Below are positions 7,981 through 15,289 of a stretch of DNA of 27,905 nt, in pieces. Made by a program: the position numbers and the translations under genes. The stretch is from assembly GCA_946221915.1 (NCBI GenBank), contig CAMIKG010000059.1, positions 1 through 27,905 on the forward strand. The letters run 5' to 3'. Every line of letters begins with the position of its first letter. Position 1 is the stretch's first letter. The DNA comes from an uncultured Erwinia sp. (GTDB lineage Bacteria; Pseudomonadota; Gammaproteobacteria; Enterobacterales; Enterobacteriaceae). The notes beneath the pieces are model-generated. The model did not search any database. It was not told where the DNA came from and worked only from the letters and a program-made list of their open reading frames with translations.

Positions 7981-8883
7981 ATGAGACAGGTAAAGATTGG
8001 ACTGGCGCTGGGGTCCGGCGCAGCCAAGGGATGGGCACACATAGGCGTCATCAGAGCGCTGGAAAAAGCTGGCATCAAAGTGGATATCGTGGCTGGCTGT
8101 TCAGTCGGCGCGCTGGTTGGCGCGGCTTACGCCACGGATCGTCTCCCCGTGATGGAAAAGTGGGTGCGCTCATTCAGTTACTGGGACGTGATTCGGCTGA
8201 TGGATTTTTCCTGGGGTCGCGGTGGTCTGTTGCGTGGCGAAAAGGTGTTCAGCCACTGGCGGCGGCTGGTGACTGCGGAAAACATTGAGCAGTGCACGCT
8301 GCGTTTTGGTGCTGTGACGACCAATCTCAGCACTGGCCGTGAATTGTGGCTCACCGACGGCGATTTACACCAGGCAGTGCGGGCGTCGTGCAGTATGCCA
8401 GGGTTGCTGTCGCCGGTGGCGTATCACGGCTACTGGCTGGTGGATGGCGCAGTCGTCAATCCGGTGCCGATTTCGCTGACGCGCGCGCTGGGCGCGGATA
8501 TCGTTATAGCCGTGGATTTACAACACGATGCCCATCTGATGCAGCAGGACCTGCTGTCAGTCACACCCCAGGAACCGCCACAGGAGCAGACGGTGGCGAC
8601 GAGCTGGGGCGGCAAATTACGCCAGCAGCTGGCGAAAATGGCCAGCCGCCGGATTAACCAGACCCCCGGCGCAATGGAGATCATGACCACCTCGATTCAA
8701 ATGCTCGAGAACCGGGTTAAGCGCAATCGTATGGCGGGCGATCCGCCGGATGTGCTGATCCAGCCTTTCTGCCCGCAGATCTCAACGCTCGATTTTCACC
8801 GGGCTGATGAAGCTATCGCGGCGGGCCGCGAGGCCGTTGATAAAAAAATGGATGAGCTTTTACCGCTTGTTCGAAACAGATAA
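7981..8883 (+). CDS. rssA: Patatin-like phospholipase family protein RssA
   Basis: A 300-residue patatin/NTE-family predicted serine hydrolase. The oxyanion loop GSGAAKGW (11-18), nucleophile S41 in GCSVG and D155 in VDGAVVNP form the Ser-Asp dyad, so it looks catalytically competent. Its substrate is not known. In enterobacteria it is co-transcribed with rssB, the adaptor for sigma-S proteolysis, and an inferred role near that pathway rests only on the neighbourhood. AGAGG lies 4 bases before the ATG. rssB follows after 88 bp, a gap that in E. coli holds an additional promoter. Confidence 0.95.
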   Translation: MRQVKIGLALGSGAAKGWAHIGVIRALEKAGIKVDIVAGCSVGALVGAAYATDRLPVMEKWVRSFSYWDVIRLMDFSWGRGGLLRGEKVFSHWRRLVTAENIEQCTLRFGAVTTNLSTGRELWLTDGDLHQAVRASCSMPGLLSPVAYHGYWLVDGAVVNPVPISLTRALGADIVIAVDLQHDAHLMQQDLLSVTPQEPPQEQTVATSWGGKLRQQLAKMASRRINQTPGAMEIMTTSIQMLENRVKRNRMAGDPPDVLIQPFCPQISTLDFHRADEAIAAGREAVDKKMDELLPLVRNR

Positions 8884-8971
8884 TCAGCCTGTCGTAACTT
8901 CAGGCAATTCTGACAGGCATAAGTGCGGTTTTTAAACCACTATTGAATTATCTGGCGTACAAGGGGGAACG

Positions 8972-9985
8972 ATGGACAAACCATTATTCGGAAAGCAGCT
9001 ACTCATTGTTGAAGATGAGGTGGTTTTCCGTTCCCTGCTGGAAAATTTCCTGCGCGCTCTTGGAGCCAGCATCATCACGGCTAACGATGGACTGGAAGCT
9101 CTCGACATTCTGCAACGCAGTAAACCCGATATGATGATCTGCGATCTGGATATGCCACGAATGAATGGCATCCGGCTGGTGGAGCATCTGCGTGCGCGAG
9201 GTAATACGCTGCCGATCCTGATCGTTTCTGCAACGGAGAATATGTCAGATATCGCCCACGTCCTGCGTCTCGGGGTGCAGGACGTGCTGCTGAAACCGAT
9301 CAGAGATATGGCACGACTGCGTGAAGCGGTGTATGAGTGCCTTTATCCTTCAATGTTTACCTCGAAAGTTGAAGAGGATGAACAGCTGTTCCAGGACTGG
9401 GACGCACTGGTACGCGATCCGGCTGCAGCGGCAAAGCTGCTGAAGCAACTGCAGCCGCCGGTGCAGCAGATGATCGCTAACTGCCGCATTAATTATCGTC
9501 AGCTGACCATGGCGGAGCAGCCCGGATTGGTGCTGGATATCGCCGCGCTTTCCGATAAGGATTTAGCCTTTTACTGCCTGGATGTTACCCGTGCGGGTGA
9601 TAATGGTGTGCTGGCTGCGCTTTTATTACGCGCATTGTTTAATGGTTTACTTCAGGAGCAGTTATCCGGTCAGGCACAGCGGTTGCCAGAATTAAGTGCA
9701 CTGTTAAAACAGGTTAATGCGTTATTGCGCCAGGCGAATCTGGAGGGTCAGTTTCCTTTATTGGTTGGTTATTATAACCACAGTTTAAAAAACCTGATCC
9801 TCGTTTCCGCAGGATTGAATGCCACACTGAACATCAATTCTCAGCAACTGCAGTTAAATAATGGCGTGCCGCTTGGTACGCTCGGCAGCACACATCTTAA
9901 TCAAATTAGTCAGCGTTGCGATGCATGGCAATGTCAGGTCTGGGGCGCGGGTGGCAGGCTGCGCCTGATGTTGTCGACAGAATAA
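8972..9985 (+). CDS. rssB: Response regulator RssB, adaptor for RpoS degradation
   Basis: RssB binds sigma-S and delivers it to ClpXP. It is controlled by phosphorylation and by the Ira anti-adaptors. At 337 residues it equals the E. coli protein. The N-terminal receiver domain (about 8-125) has the acidic pair in VEDE, phospho-acceptor D58 in CDLDMPRMN, and lysine in LLKPI. The C-terminal domain is the degenerate PP2C-like fold, with strongly conserved blocks such as DIAALSDKDLAFYCLDVTRA. The start has GGGGGAA about 6 bases upstream. The 88-bp rssA-rssB gap carries a CCTGTC...GACAGG inverted repeat. Confidence 0.97.
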   Translation: MDKPLFGKQLLIVEDEVVFRSLLENFLRALGASIITANDGLEALDILQRSKPDMMICDLDMPRMNGIRLVEHLRARGNTLPILIVSATENMSDIAHVLRLGVQDVLLKPIRDMARLREAVYECLYPSMFTSKVEEDEQLFQDWDALVRDPAAAAKLLKQLQPPVQQMIANCRINYRQLTMAEQPGLVLDIAALSDKDLAFYCLDVTRAGDNGVLAALLLRALFNGLLQEQLSGQAQRLPELSALLKQVNALLRQANLEGQFPLLVGYYNHSLKNLILVSAGLNATLNINSQQLQLNNGVPLGTLGSTHLNQISQRCDAWQCQVWGAGGRLRLMLSTE

Positions 9986-10108
9986 CGACCCGCACGTTAC
10001 TATTTTTTTGCCATACTAAAGACAGTGCCAGGTATAAGCTTTACACTTGGGTAATAGTCTTAATTTCACCGGAATTTACCCAACCAGGATAAATCCTGCG
10101 TCCCTGAA

Positions 10109-10181
10109 CTGATATACTCGTTTCGTTTTTTAAATCGACATATCAAGTAATAACTTGAACGGCCTAAAGAGAGGTATCTTG
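10109..10181 (+). promoter_or_regulatory. Probable galU promoter (extended -10) and leader hairpin
   Basis: TGaTATACT (10110-10118) is an extended -10 element. The -35 region 17 bp upstream is poor, as is usual for extended -10 promoters. The leader contains the inverted repeat TCAAGT (10143-10148)/ACTTGA (10153-10158) before the AGAGAGG ribosome site of galU. Assignment is by eye only. Confidence 0.4.
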
Positions 10182-11090
10182 ATGTCTGCCTATAAGTCTA
10201 AGGTAAAAAAAGCAGTAATCCCTGTAGCAGGTTTGGGAACACGTATGTTGCCAGCTACCAAAGCGATTCCGAAAGAGATGCTGCCGTTGGTTGATAAGCC
10301 GTTAATTCAGTATGTCGTTAACGAGTGTATCGCAGCCGGAATTAATGAAATTGTGCTGGTCACCCACTCATCTAAAAACTCGATTGAGAACCATTTCGAC
10401 ACCAGCTTTGAGCTGGAAGCGATGCTGGAAAAACGCGTTAAGCGTCAGCTGCTGGACGAAATTCAGTCGATCTGCCCGCCACACGTCACCATTATGCAGG
10501 TGCGTCAGGGTATCGCTAAAGGCCTCGGCCACGCAGTCATGTGCGCCCATCCGCTGGTCGGTGATGAGCCAGTCGCGGTGATTCTGCCGGACGTGATCAT
10601 CGATGAATACGAATCTGATCCAACCAAAGATAACCTCGCTGAGATGTTGAAACGTTTCGACGAAAGCAACCGCAGCCAGATCATGGTAGAGCCTGTTGCG
10701 GATGTGACCGCCTACGGTGTGGTTGACTGCGAAGGCCGTGAGCTTAACCCTGGCGACAGCGCGCCAATGGTGGGTGTCGTTGAGAAACCAAAAGCTGCCG
10801 AAGCGCCATCCAACCTGGCTGTGGTCGGCCGTTACGTGCTGTCTGCGGATATCTGGCCTCTGCTGGCTAAGACCCCTCCGGGCGCGGGTGGCGAAGTACA
10901 GCTGACTGACTCTATCGCTATGCTGATGGAAAAAGAGACCGTGGAAGCGTACCACCTGAAAGGCGTCAGCCATGACTGTGGTAACAAACTCGGCTATATG
11001 CAGGCGTTTGTTGAGTACGGTGTGCGCCACGCGTCACTGGGCAGCGATTTCAAACAGTGGCTGGAAAGCACCGTCGGTAATAAAAAGTAA
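10182..11090 (+). CDS. galU: UTP-glucose-1-phosphate uridylyltransferase
   Basis: Makes UDP-glucose from UTP and glucose-1-phosphate, the precursor for LPS core, capsule/exopolysaccharide and trehalose. It has 302 residues, as in E. coli. The nucleotidyltransferase signature GLGTRMLPATKAIPKEML is near the N-terminus, followed by VILPDVI, which carries the metal-binding aspartate, and GGEVQLTD. The start at 10182 is preferred to an in-frame codon 27 bp upstream because AGAGAGG lies directly before it and homologues start here. ugd follows after 24 bp, so its product can pass straight to the next two enzymes. Confidence 0.97.
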   Translation: MSAYKSKVKKAVIPVAGLGTRMLPATKAIPKEMLPLVDKPLIQYVVNECIAAGINEIVLVTHSSKNSIENHFDTSFELEAMLEKRVKRQLLDEIQSICPPHVTIMQVRQGIAKGLGHAVMCAHPLVGDEPVAVILPDVIIDEYESDPTKDNLAEMLKRFDESNRSQIMVEPVADVTAYGVVDCEGRELNPGDSAPMVGVVEKPKAAEAPSNLAVVGRYVLSADIWPLLAKTPPGAGGEVQLTDSIAMLMEKETVEAYHLKGVSHDCGNKLGYMQAFVEYGVRHASLGSDFKQWLESTVGNKK

Positions 11091-11114
11091 TTCATTTTAA
11101 CGCGGGATAACTCA

Positions 11115-12455
11115 ATGAAAGTCACCGTATTTGGTATCGGCTATGTTGGTCTGGTTCAGGCTGCAGTACTGGCCGAAGTCGGACATGACGTTCTTTGCAT
11201 CGATGTCGACGAGAACAAAGTTGAAAACCTGAAGAAAGGGATTATCCCGATCTTTGAACCAGGTTTGACGCCGCTCGTTACCCAGAACTATGAAGCAGGA
11301 CGCCTCAAATTCAGCACGGACGCCGCAGAAGGCGTCAATCACGGTGTGATGCAGTTCATTGCGGTCGGTACGCCGCCGGATGAAGATGGTTCTGCGGATC
11401 TGAAATATGTTACCGCTGTGGCGCGCACTATCGCGCAACACATGAACGAACCTAAAGTGGTGATCGACAAGTCCACCGTACCGGTGGGCACCGCCGATCG
11501 CGTGCGTCAGGTGATGGCGGAAACGCTGCAGGCGCGCGACTGCAATATTACTTTCGATGTCGTCTCCAACCCGGAGTTCCTCAAAGAGGGCGCCGCGGTG
11601 AACGACTGTATGCGTCCTGATCGCATTGTGCTGGGTACTGACAACGATGCTGTTGTGGAGCTGCTGCGTGAACTGTATGAACCGTTCAACCGCAACCACG
11701 ATCGTATGATCCTGATGGATATCCGCAGCGCAGAGCTGACCAAGTATGCGGCCAACTGCATGCTGGCAACCAAAATCAGCTTTATGAACGAAATGTCGAA
11801 CCTGGCGGAACGCCTGGGGGCGGACATTGAGAAAGTGCGTATGGGTATTGGTTCCGATCCGCGTATCGGCTACCACTTTATTTACCCTGGTTGCGGTTAC
11901 GGTGGTTCCTGCTTCCCGAAAGATGTGCAGGCGCTGATCCGCACCGCAGAGTCGATTGGCTATACGCCACGTCTGCTGCAGGCGGTGGAAAGCGTCAACG
12001 ATGCACAGAAAAGCAAGCTGCCAGACTTTATCAAGCGCCACTTTGGCGACGATCTGCGTGGCAAGACCTTTGCGCTGTGGGGACTGGCATTCAAACCGAA
12101 TACCGACGACATGCGTGAGGCTTCCAGCCGGGTGCTGATGGAAACGCTATGGGAAGCGGGGGCAACCGTTCAGGCTTACGATCCGGAAGCCATGGACGAA
12201 GCGCAGCGCATCTATGGTCATCGCCCTGAACTGAAGCTGATGGGCACCAAAGAAGCTGCGCTGCAGGGCGCAGATGGTCTGGTTATCTGTACTGAGTGGA
12301 AAAGTTTCCGCGTGCCAGATTTTGATGTGATTAAAAATGCCCTGAAAGAACCCGTGATTTTTGACGGTCGTAACCTGTATGATCCGGAAAGAGTCAGCAA
12401 ACGCGGTTTTGTTTATTATGCAATCGGCCGTGGAGCGTCCATTAACATCGCATAA
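11115..12455 (+). CDS. ugd: UDP-glucose 6-dehydrogenase
   Basis: Oxidises UDP-glucose to UDP-glucuronate with two NAD+. The protein has 446 residues, longer than the E. coli K-12 Ugd (388), and belongs to the long form found in many other bacteria. The Rossmann motif GIGYVG is at 7-12, the catalytic-lysine region is at SAELTKYAANC (205-215), and the nucleophilic cysteine is C266 in GCGYGGSCFPKD. In E. coli ugd lies near the O-antigen locus. Here it is directly downstream of galU (24 bp) and upstream of an epimerase (14 bp). UDP-glucuronate feeds acidic exopolysaccharide and aminoarabinose modification of lipid A. Confidence 0.97.
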   Translation: MKVTVFGIGYVGLVQAAVLAEVGHDVLCIDVDENKVENLKKGIIPIFEPGLTPLVTQNYEAGRLKFSTDAAEGVNHGVMQFIAVGTPPDEDGSADLKYVTAVARTIAQHMNEPKVVIDKSTVPVGTADRVRQVMAETLQARDCNITFDVVSNPEFLKEGAAVNDCMRPDRIVLGTDNDAVVELLRELYEPFNRNHDRMILMDIRSAELTKYAANCMLATKISFMNEMSNLAERLGADIEKVRMGIGSDPRIGYHFIYPGCGYGGSCFPKDVQALIRTAESIGYTPRLLQAVESVNDAQKSKLPDFIKRHFGDDLRGKTFALWGLAFKPNTDDMREASSRVLMETLWEAGATVQAYDPEAMDEAQRIYGHRPELKLMGTKEAALQGADGLVICTEWKSFRVPDFDVIKNALKEPVIFDGRNLYDPERVSKRGFVYYAIGRGASINIA

Positions 12456-12469
12456 TTAACGAGGACAGT

Positions 12470-13477
12470 ATGAAATATCTGGTAACCGGCGCGGCAGGAT
12501 TCATTGGTTTTCACGTTAGCCAACGTTTATTGTCAGCCGGTCACCAGGTTGTCGGTCTCGACAACCTGAATAACTACTACGATGTAAACCTCAAGCTTGC
12601 CCGCCTTAATCTGCTTAAATCTCATCATGGCTTCCAGTTCTCTGAAACCGATCTGGCCGATCGACAGAGAATGGCGCATTTATTCGCCAGTCACGGTTTC
12701 CAGAGAGTGATCCATTTAGCGGCTCAGGCGGGTGTACGTTATTCCATTGACAATCCCCATGCCTATGCTGATGCCAATTTAGTCGGTCATTTAAATGTGC
12801 TGGAGGGTTGTCGTCATCATAACATCGGTCATTTGTTATATGCGTCGTCCAGTTCGGTTTATGGCCTGAACCGTAAAATGCCTTTTTCAACCGATGATTC
12901 TGTCGATCATCCGGTCTCGCTGTATGCGGCGACGAAAAAAGCCAATGAGCTGATGTCACATACCTATTCTCATTTGTATGGCATTCCCACGACCGGTTTA
13001 CGTTTCTTCACGGTATATGGTCCATGGGGACGGCCTGACATGGCGTTGTTTAAATTCACCCGCGCTATTATCGCTGGTGAAAGTATCGACGTTTATAACC
13101 ATGGTCATATGCGTCGTGATTTCACCTATATTGACGATATCGCCGAGTCTATTATTCGCCTGCAGGATATTATCCCGACAAAAGATGACAGCTGGACAGT
13201 GGAAAGCGGTTCACCTGCCACCAGTTCGGCGCCGTATCGTGTCTATAATATCGGTAACAGCCAGCCCGTTACGCTGATGGCGTATATTGAGGCGCTGGAA
13301 AGTGCACTTGGCAAGAAAGCGCATAAAAATATGTTACCGATGCAGCCTGGCGATGTCCTTGAGACCAGCGCGGATACACAGGCGCTGTACGACGTTATCG
13401 GCTTTAAACCGCGCACAGGGGTGGAAGAGGGCGTTAAACGCTTTGTCGCGTGGTACAGGACGTTCTATCAGGTTTAA
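12470..13477 (+). CDS. uge: UDP-glucuronate 4-epimerase (extended SDR family)
   Basis: Interconverts UDP-glucuronate and UDP-galacturonate. The 335-residue protein closely resembles Klebsiella Uge and the CapI/LspL group. The NAD-binding motif GAAGFIG is at 7-13, the catalytic serine cluster SSSS at 126-129, and YxxxK at Y152/K156 in LYAATKKAN. The conserved GRPDMALFKF and RRDFTYIDDI stretches support the UDP-uronate group rather than GalE. A GAGGA ribosome site lies before the ATG, 14 bp after ugd, and a strong terminator follows. galU, ugd and uge together form a Glc-1-P to UDP-GalA pathway. UDP-GalA is used in LPS core, O-antigen or capsule; which of these applies here is not visible in the window. 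Confidence 0.93.
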   Translation: MKYLVTGAAGFIGFHVSQRLLSAGHQVVGLDNLNNYYDVNLKLARLNLLKSHHGFQFSETDLADRQRMAHLFASHGFQRVIHLAAQAGVRYSIDNPHAYADANLVGHLNVLEGCRHHNIGHLLYASSSSVYGLNRKMPFSTDDSVDHPVSLYAATKKANELMSHTYSHLYGIPTTGLRFFTVYGPWGRPDMALFKFTRAIIAGESIDVYNHGHMRRDFTYIDDIAESIIRLQDIIPTKDDSWTVESGSPATSSAPYRVYNIGNSQPVTLMAYIEALESALGKKAHKNMLPMQPGDVLETSADTQALYDVIGFKPRTGVEEGVKRFVAWYRTFYQV

Positions 13478-13505
13478 TTGCTGTGAAGGTAATAGCAGTA
13501 ACAAA

Positions 13506-13537
13506 AAAGGAAGCCAGTGGCTTCCTTTGTTTTTTTG
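13506..13537 (+). terminator. Intrinsic terminator of galU-ugd-uge
   Basis: AAAGGAAGCC (13506-13515) pairs with GGCTTCCTTT (13519-13528) around the 3-nt loop AGT. It is followed by G and a run of eight T. This is a textbook rho-independent terminator 28 bp after the uge stop. Confidence 0.92.
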
Positions 13538-13574
13538 CTGATCCTGGTGAAACGAATGTTCGAAAAGGCGAACA

Positions 13575-13607
13575 ATAAAAAACCCCATTCTTCTGGCAAA
13601 TGGGGTT
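13575..13607 (-). terminator. Intrinsic terminator of hns
   Basis: On the minus strand AACCCCATT pairs with AATGGGGTT (plus coordinates 13599-13607 and 13581-13589) with a 9-nt loop, followed by a T-rich run (complement of 13575-13580). It lies 25 bp past the hns stop and faces the uge terminator. Confidence 0.9.
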
Positions 13608-13632
13608 AATTGGGAAGCACCCTGAACAGCGA

Positions 13633-14040
13633 TTACAGCAGGAAATCGTCCAGCTGCTTGCCTTGCTCTTCGATAGCTTTTTTGATCACAGCTGGGGTAC
13701 GACCCTGGCCGGTCCAGGTTTTGGTTTCGCCATTCTCATCCACGTAAGAATATTTAGCAGGACGTGCAGCACGTTTTGCTTTGCCCTGAGTTTTCGCGGA
13801 GGTCAGTGCGTTCAGCAATTCATTTGGATCGATACCGTCAGCAATCAGCATTTCGCGATATTGCTGCAGTTTACGAGTACGCTCTTCAACCTCTGCCGCA
13901 GCCTGAGATTCTTCTTCACGACGCTCGTTAACAACAACTTCCAGTTTTTCCAGCATCTCTTCCAGAGTCTCCAGGGTGCATTCTCTGGCCTGTGCACGCA
14001 GGGTGCGGATGTTGTTCAGAATTTTAAGTGCTTCGCTCAT
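13633..14040 (-). CDS. hns: Nucleoid-associated silencer H-NS
   Basis: A DNA-bridging protein that silences AT-rich and horizontally acquired DNA. It has 135 residues (137 in E. coli). The N-terminal oligomerisation region (1-80) is helical and charged, including LEEMLEKLEVVVNERREEE. A short linker is followed by the DNA-binding domain (about 90-135) with the minor-groove QGR motif at 112-114 in WTGQGRTP. It is transcribed away from tdk across about 520 bp that is AT-rich near the hns promoter, fitting the family's known autoregulation. Close paralogues such as StpA share this layout, but position beside galU/tdk and sequence favour hns. Confidence 0.97.
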   Translation of the reverse strand: MSEALKILNNIRTLRAQARECTLETLEEMLEKLEVVVNERREEESQAAAEVEERTRKLQQYREMLIADGIDPNELLNALTSAKTQGKAKRAARPAKYSYVDENGETKTWTGQGRTPAVIKKAIEEQGKQLDDFLL

Positions 14041-14564
14041 TGTCCTAACTCTCGAAATTATATATGGGTGGGAGAAATGTTCTGCCTGATAATAATAGAG
14101 GCCGAATTTAGGAACTGCAATAGCTAATTTTGTAAGAAACTCAAAATAACTATTTAAAGTGCGATTAGCATAACGCTATTGGCAAAAATTTAAAGCCCGC
14201 TGCCGCAGAAATATGCCATCCGATAAAAAAGTAAACCATCTGTGCCGTATGCTGTGCAGGGTTTTGCCTGTAGCGGGAATCGCAATAACAGTGATGTTCC
14301 GCTGGAAAACGCCTGATTGATGGCTGTGCGGTAAAGTAACTGGACGCAAAAGGGCGCAAATATTAATGGTCGTAATATTGCATTTTTAACCTTTAATGCG
14401 CCGCGCGATAGTCCGGGCACTGTTGATTAAAACAGCAAGGCGGGCAATTATCCTGTCGCTAAGCAAACGTGGTTCACGGGGCTGTGGCGCGCAATATAGT
14501 GCGAGACTGTGTTACAATCACGCCAAACTCTGACACCTGTTAACCTTTAGTGGAGTCCGGCCTG
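14041..14564. promoter_or_regulatory. hns/tdk divergent non-coding region (524 bp)
   Basis: No coding region is convincing here. On the minus strand TTGAGT (plus 14139-14144) and TATTGC (14117-14122), 16 bp apart, are a possible hns promoter. The inverted repeat AATATTA (14359-14365)/TAATATT (14373-14379) with a 7-bp spacer lies in the centre. TACAAT near 14513-14518 is a possible tdk -10. The AT-rich part next to hns is a plausible H-NS autoregulatory site; this is inference from the family. Confidence 0.4.
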
Positions 14565-15185
14565 ATGGCTCAGCTTTATTTTTATTATTCGGCGATGAAC
14601 GCGGGCAAATCCACCGCGCTGTTACAGTCCTCTTATAATTATCAAGAAAGAGGCATGCGTACGCTGGTGTATACTGCAGAGATCGATAACCGCTTTGGCG
14701 CGGGGAAAGTAAGTTCACGTATCGGTCTGTCATCTCCAGCAAAACTTTATAATAACCACACTTCACTGTTGCAGGAAATTAGCGCAGAACATCAGCAGCA
14801 GCCGGTACATTGTGTGCTGGTGGATGAAAGCCAATTTCTTACGCGAGAACAAGTTAAAGAACTTTCCGATGTAGTGGATAATCTTGATATACCTGTACTC
14901 TGCTATGGTTTACGTACAGATTTTCGCGGTGAACTGTTTAGCGGCAGCCAGTATTTATTAGCGTGGTCAGATAAACTGGTCGAGTTAAAAACTATCTGCC
15001 ACTGCGGTCGCAAAGCCAGCATGGTATTACGACTCGACAGCCAGGGAGCACCTTTTAAAGAGGGCGAACAGGTGGTGATAGGGGGCAACGAGCGTTATGT
15101 CTCTGTCTGCCGTAAACACTATAAAGAGGCGCTGGAAACCGGTGATCAGCGCGCTATATTTGGTGATAAACCTCCTGCGCTGTAA
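14565..15185 (+). CDS. tdk: Thymidine kinase (type II)
   Basis: Phosphorylates thymidine and deoxyuridine in pyrimidine salvage, with feedback by dTTP. It has 206 residues (205 in E. coli). The P-loop AMNAGKST is at 10-17, the catalytic base is E88 in LVDESQF, and zinc ligands are C145/C147 in CHCGRKA and C182/H185 in VCRKH. E. coli has cysteine after the glutamate (DECQF); here it is serine, which should not matter. The start at 14565 matches the family (MAQLYFYYSAMNAGKS) and has GTGGAG about 9 bases upstream. It converges on adhE with a shared terminator. Confidence 0.97.
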   Translation: MAQLYFYYSAMNAGKSTALLQSSYNYQERGMRTLVYTAEIDNRFGAGKVSSRIGLSSPAKLYNNHTSLLQEISAEHQQQPVHCVLVDESQFLTREQVKELSDVVDNLDIPVLCYGLRTDFRGELFSGSQYLLAWSDKLVELKTICHCGRKASMVLRLDSQGAPFKEGEQVVIGGNERYVSVCRKHYKEALETGDQRAIFGDKPPAL

Positions 15186-15245
15186 AGAATCATTTATAAC
15201 GAGCACGATGTCTGCAGGCGCCTGATTTCATGGCCAGCAGGCAAT

Positions 15246-15272
15246 AAAAAACCCGCATTACGCGGGTTTTTT
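15246..15272. terminator. Bidirectional terminator between tdk and adhE
   Basis: AAAAAACCCGC (15246-15256) pairs with GCGGGTTTTTT (15262-15272) around the loop ATTAC. It has a T-run on the plus strand and, symmetrically, on the minus strand. It lies 60 bp after tdk and 17 bp after the adhE stop. Confidence 0.93.
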
Positions 15273-15289
15273 AATGGCAATTTATTGCG

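Noticed and set aside
13558..13575. TGTTCG/CGAACA hairpin between the uge and hns terminators
   Set aside because: A short stem between two strong terminators; no independent function is supported.
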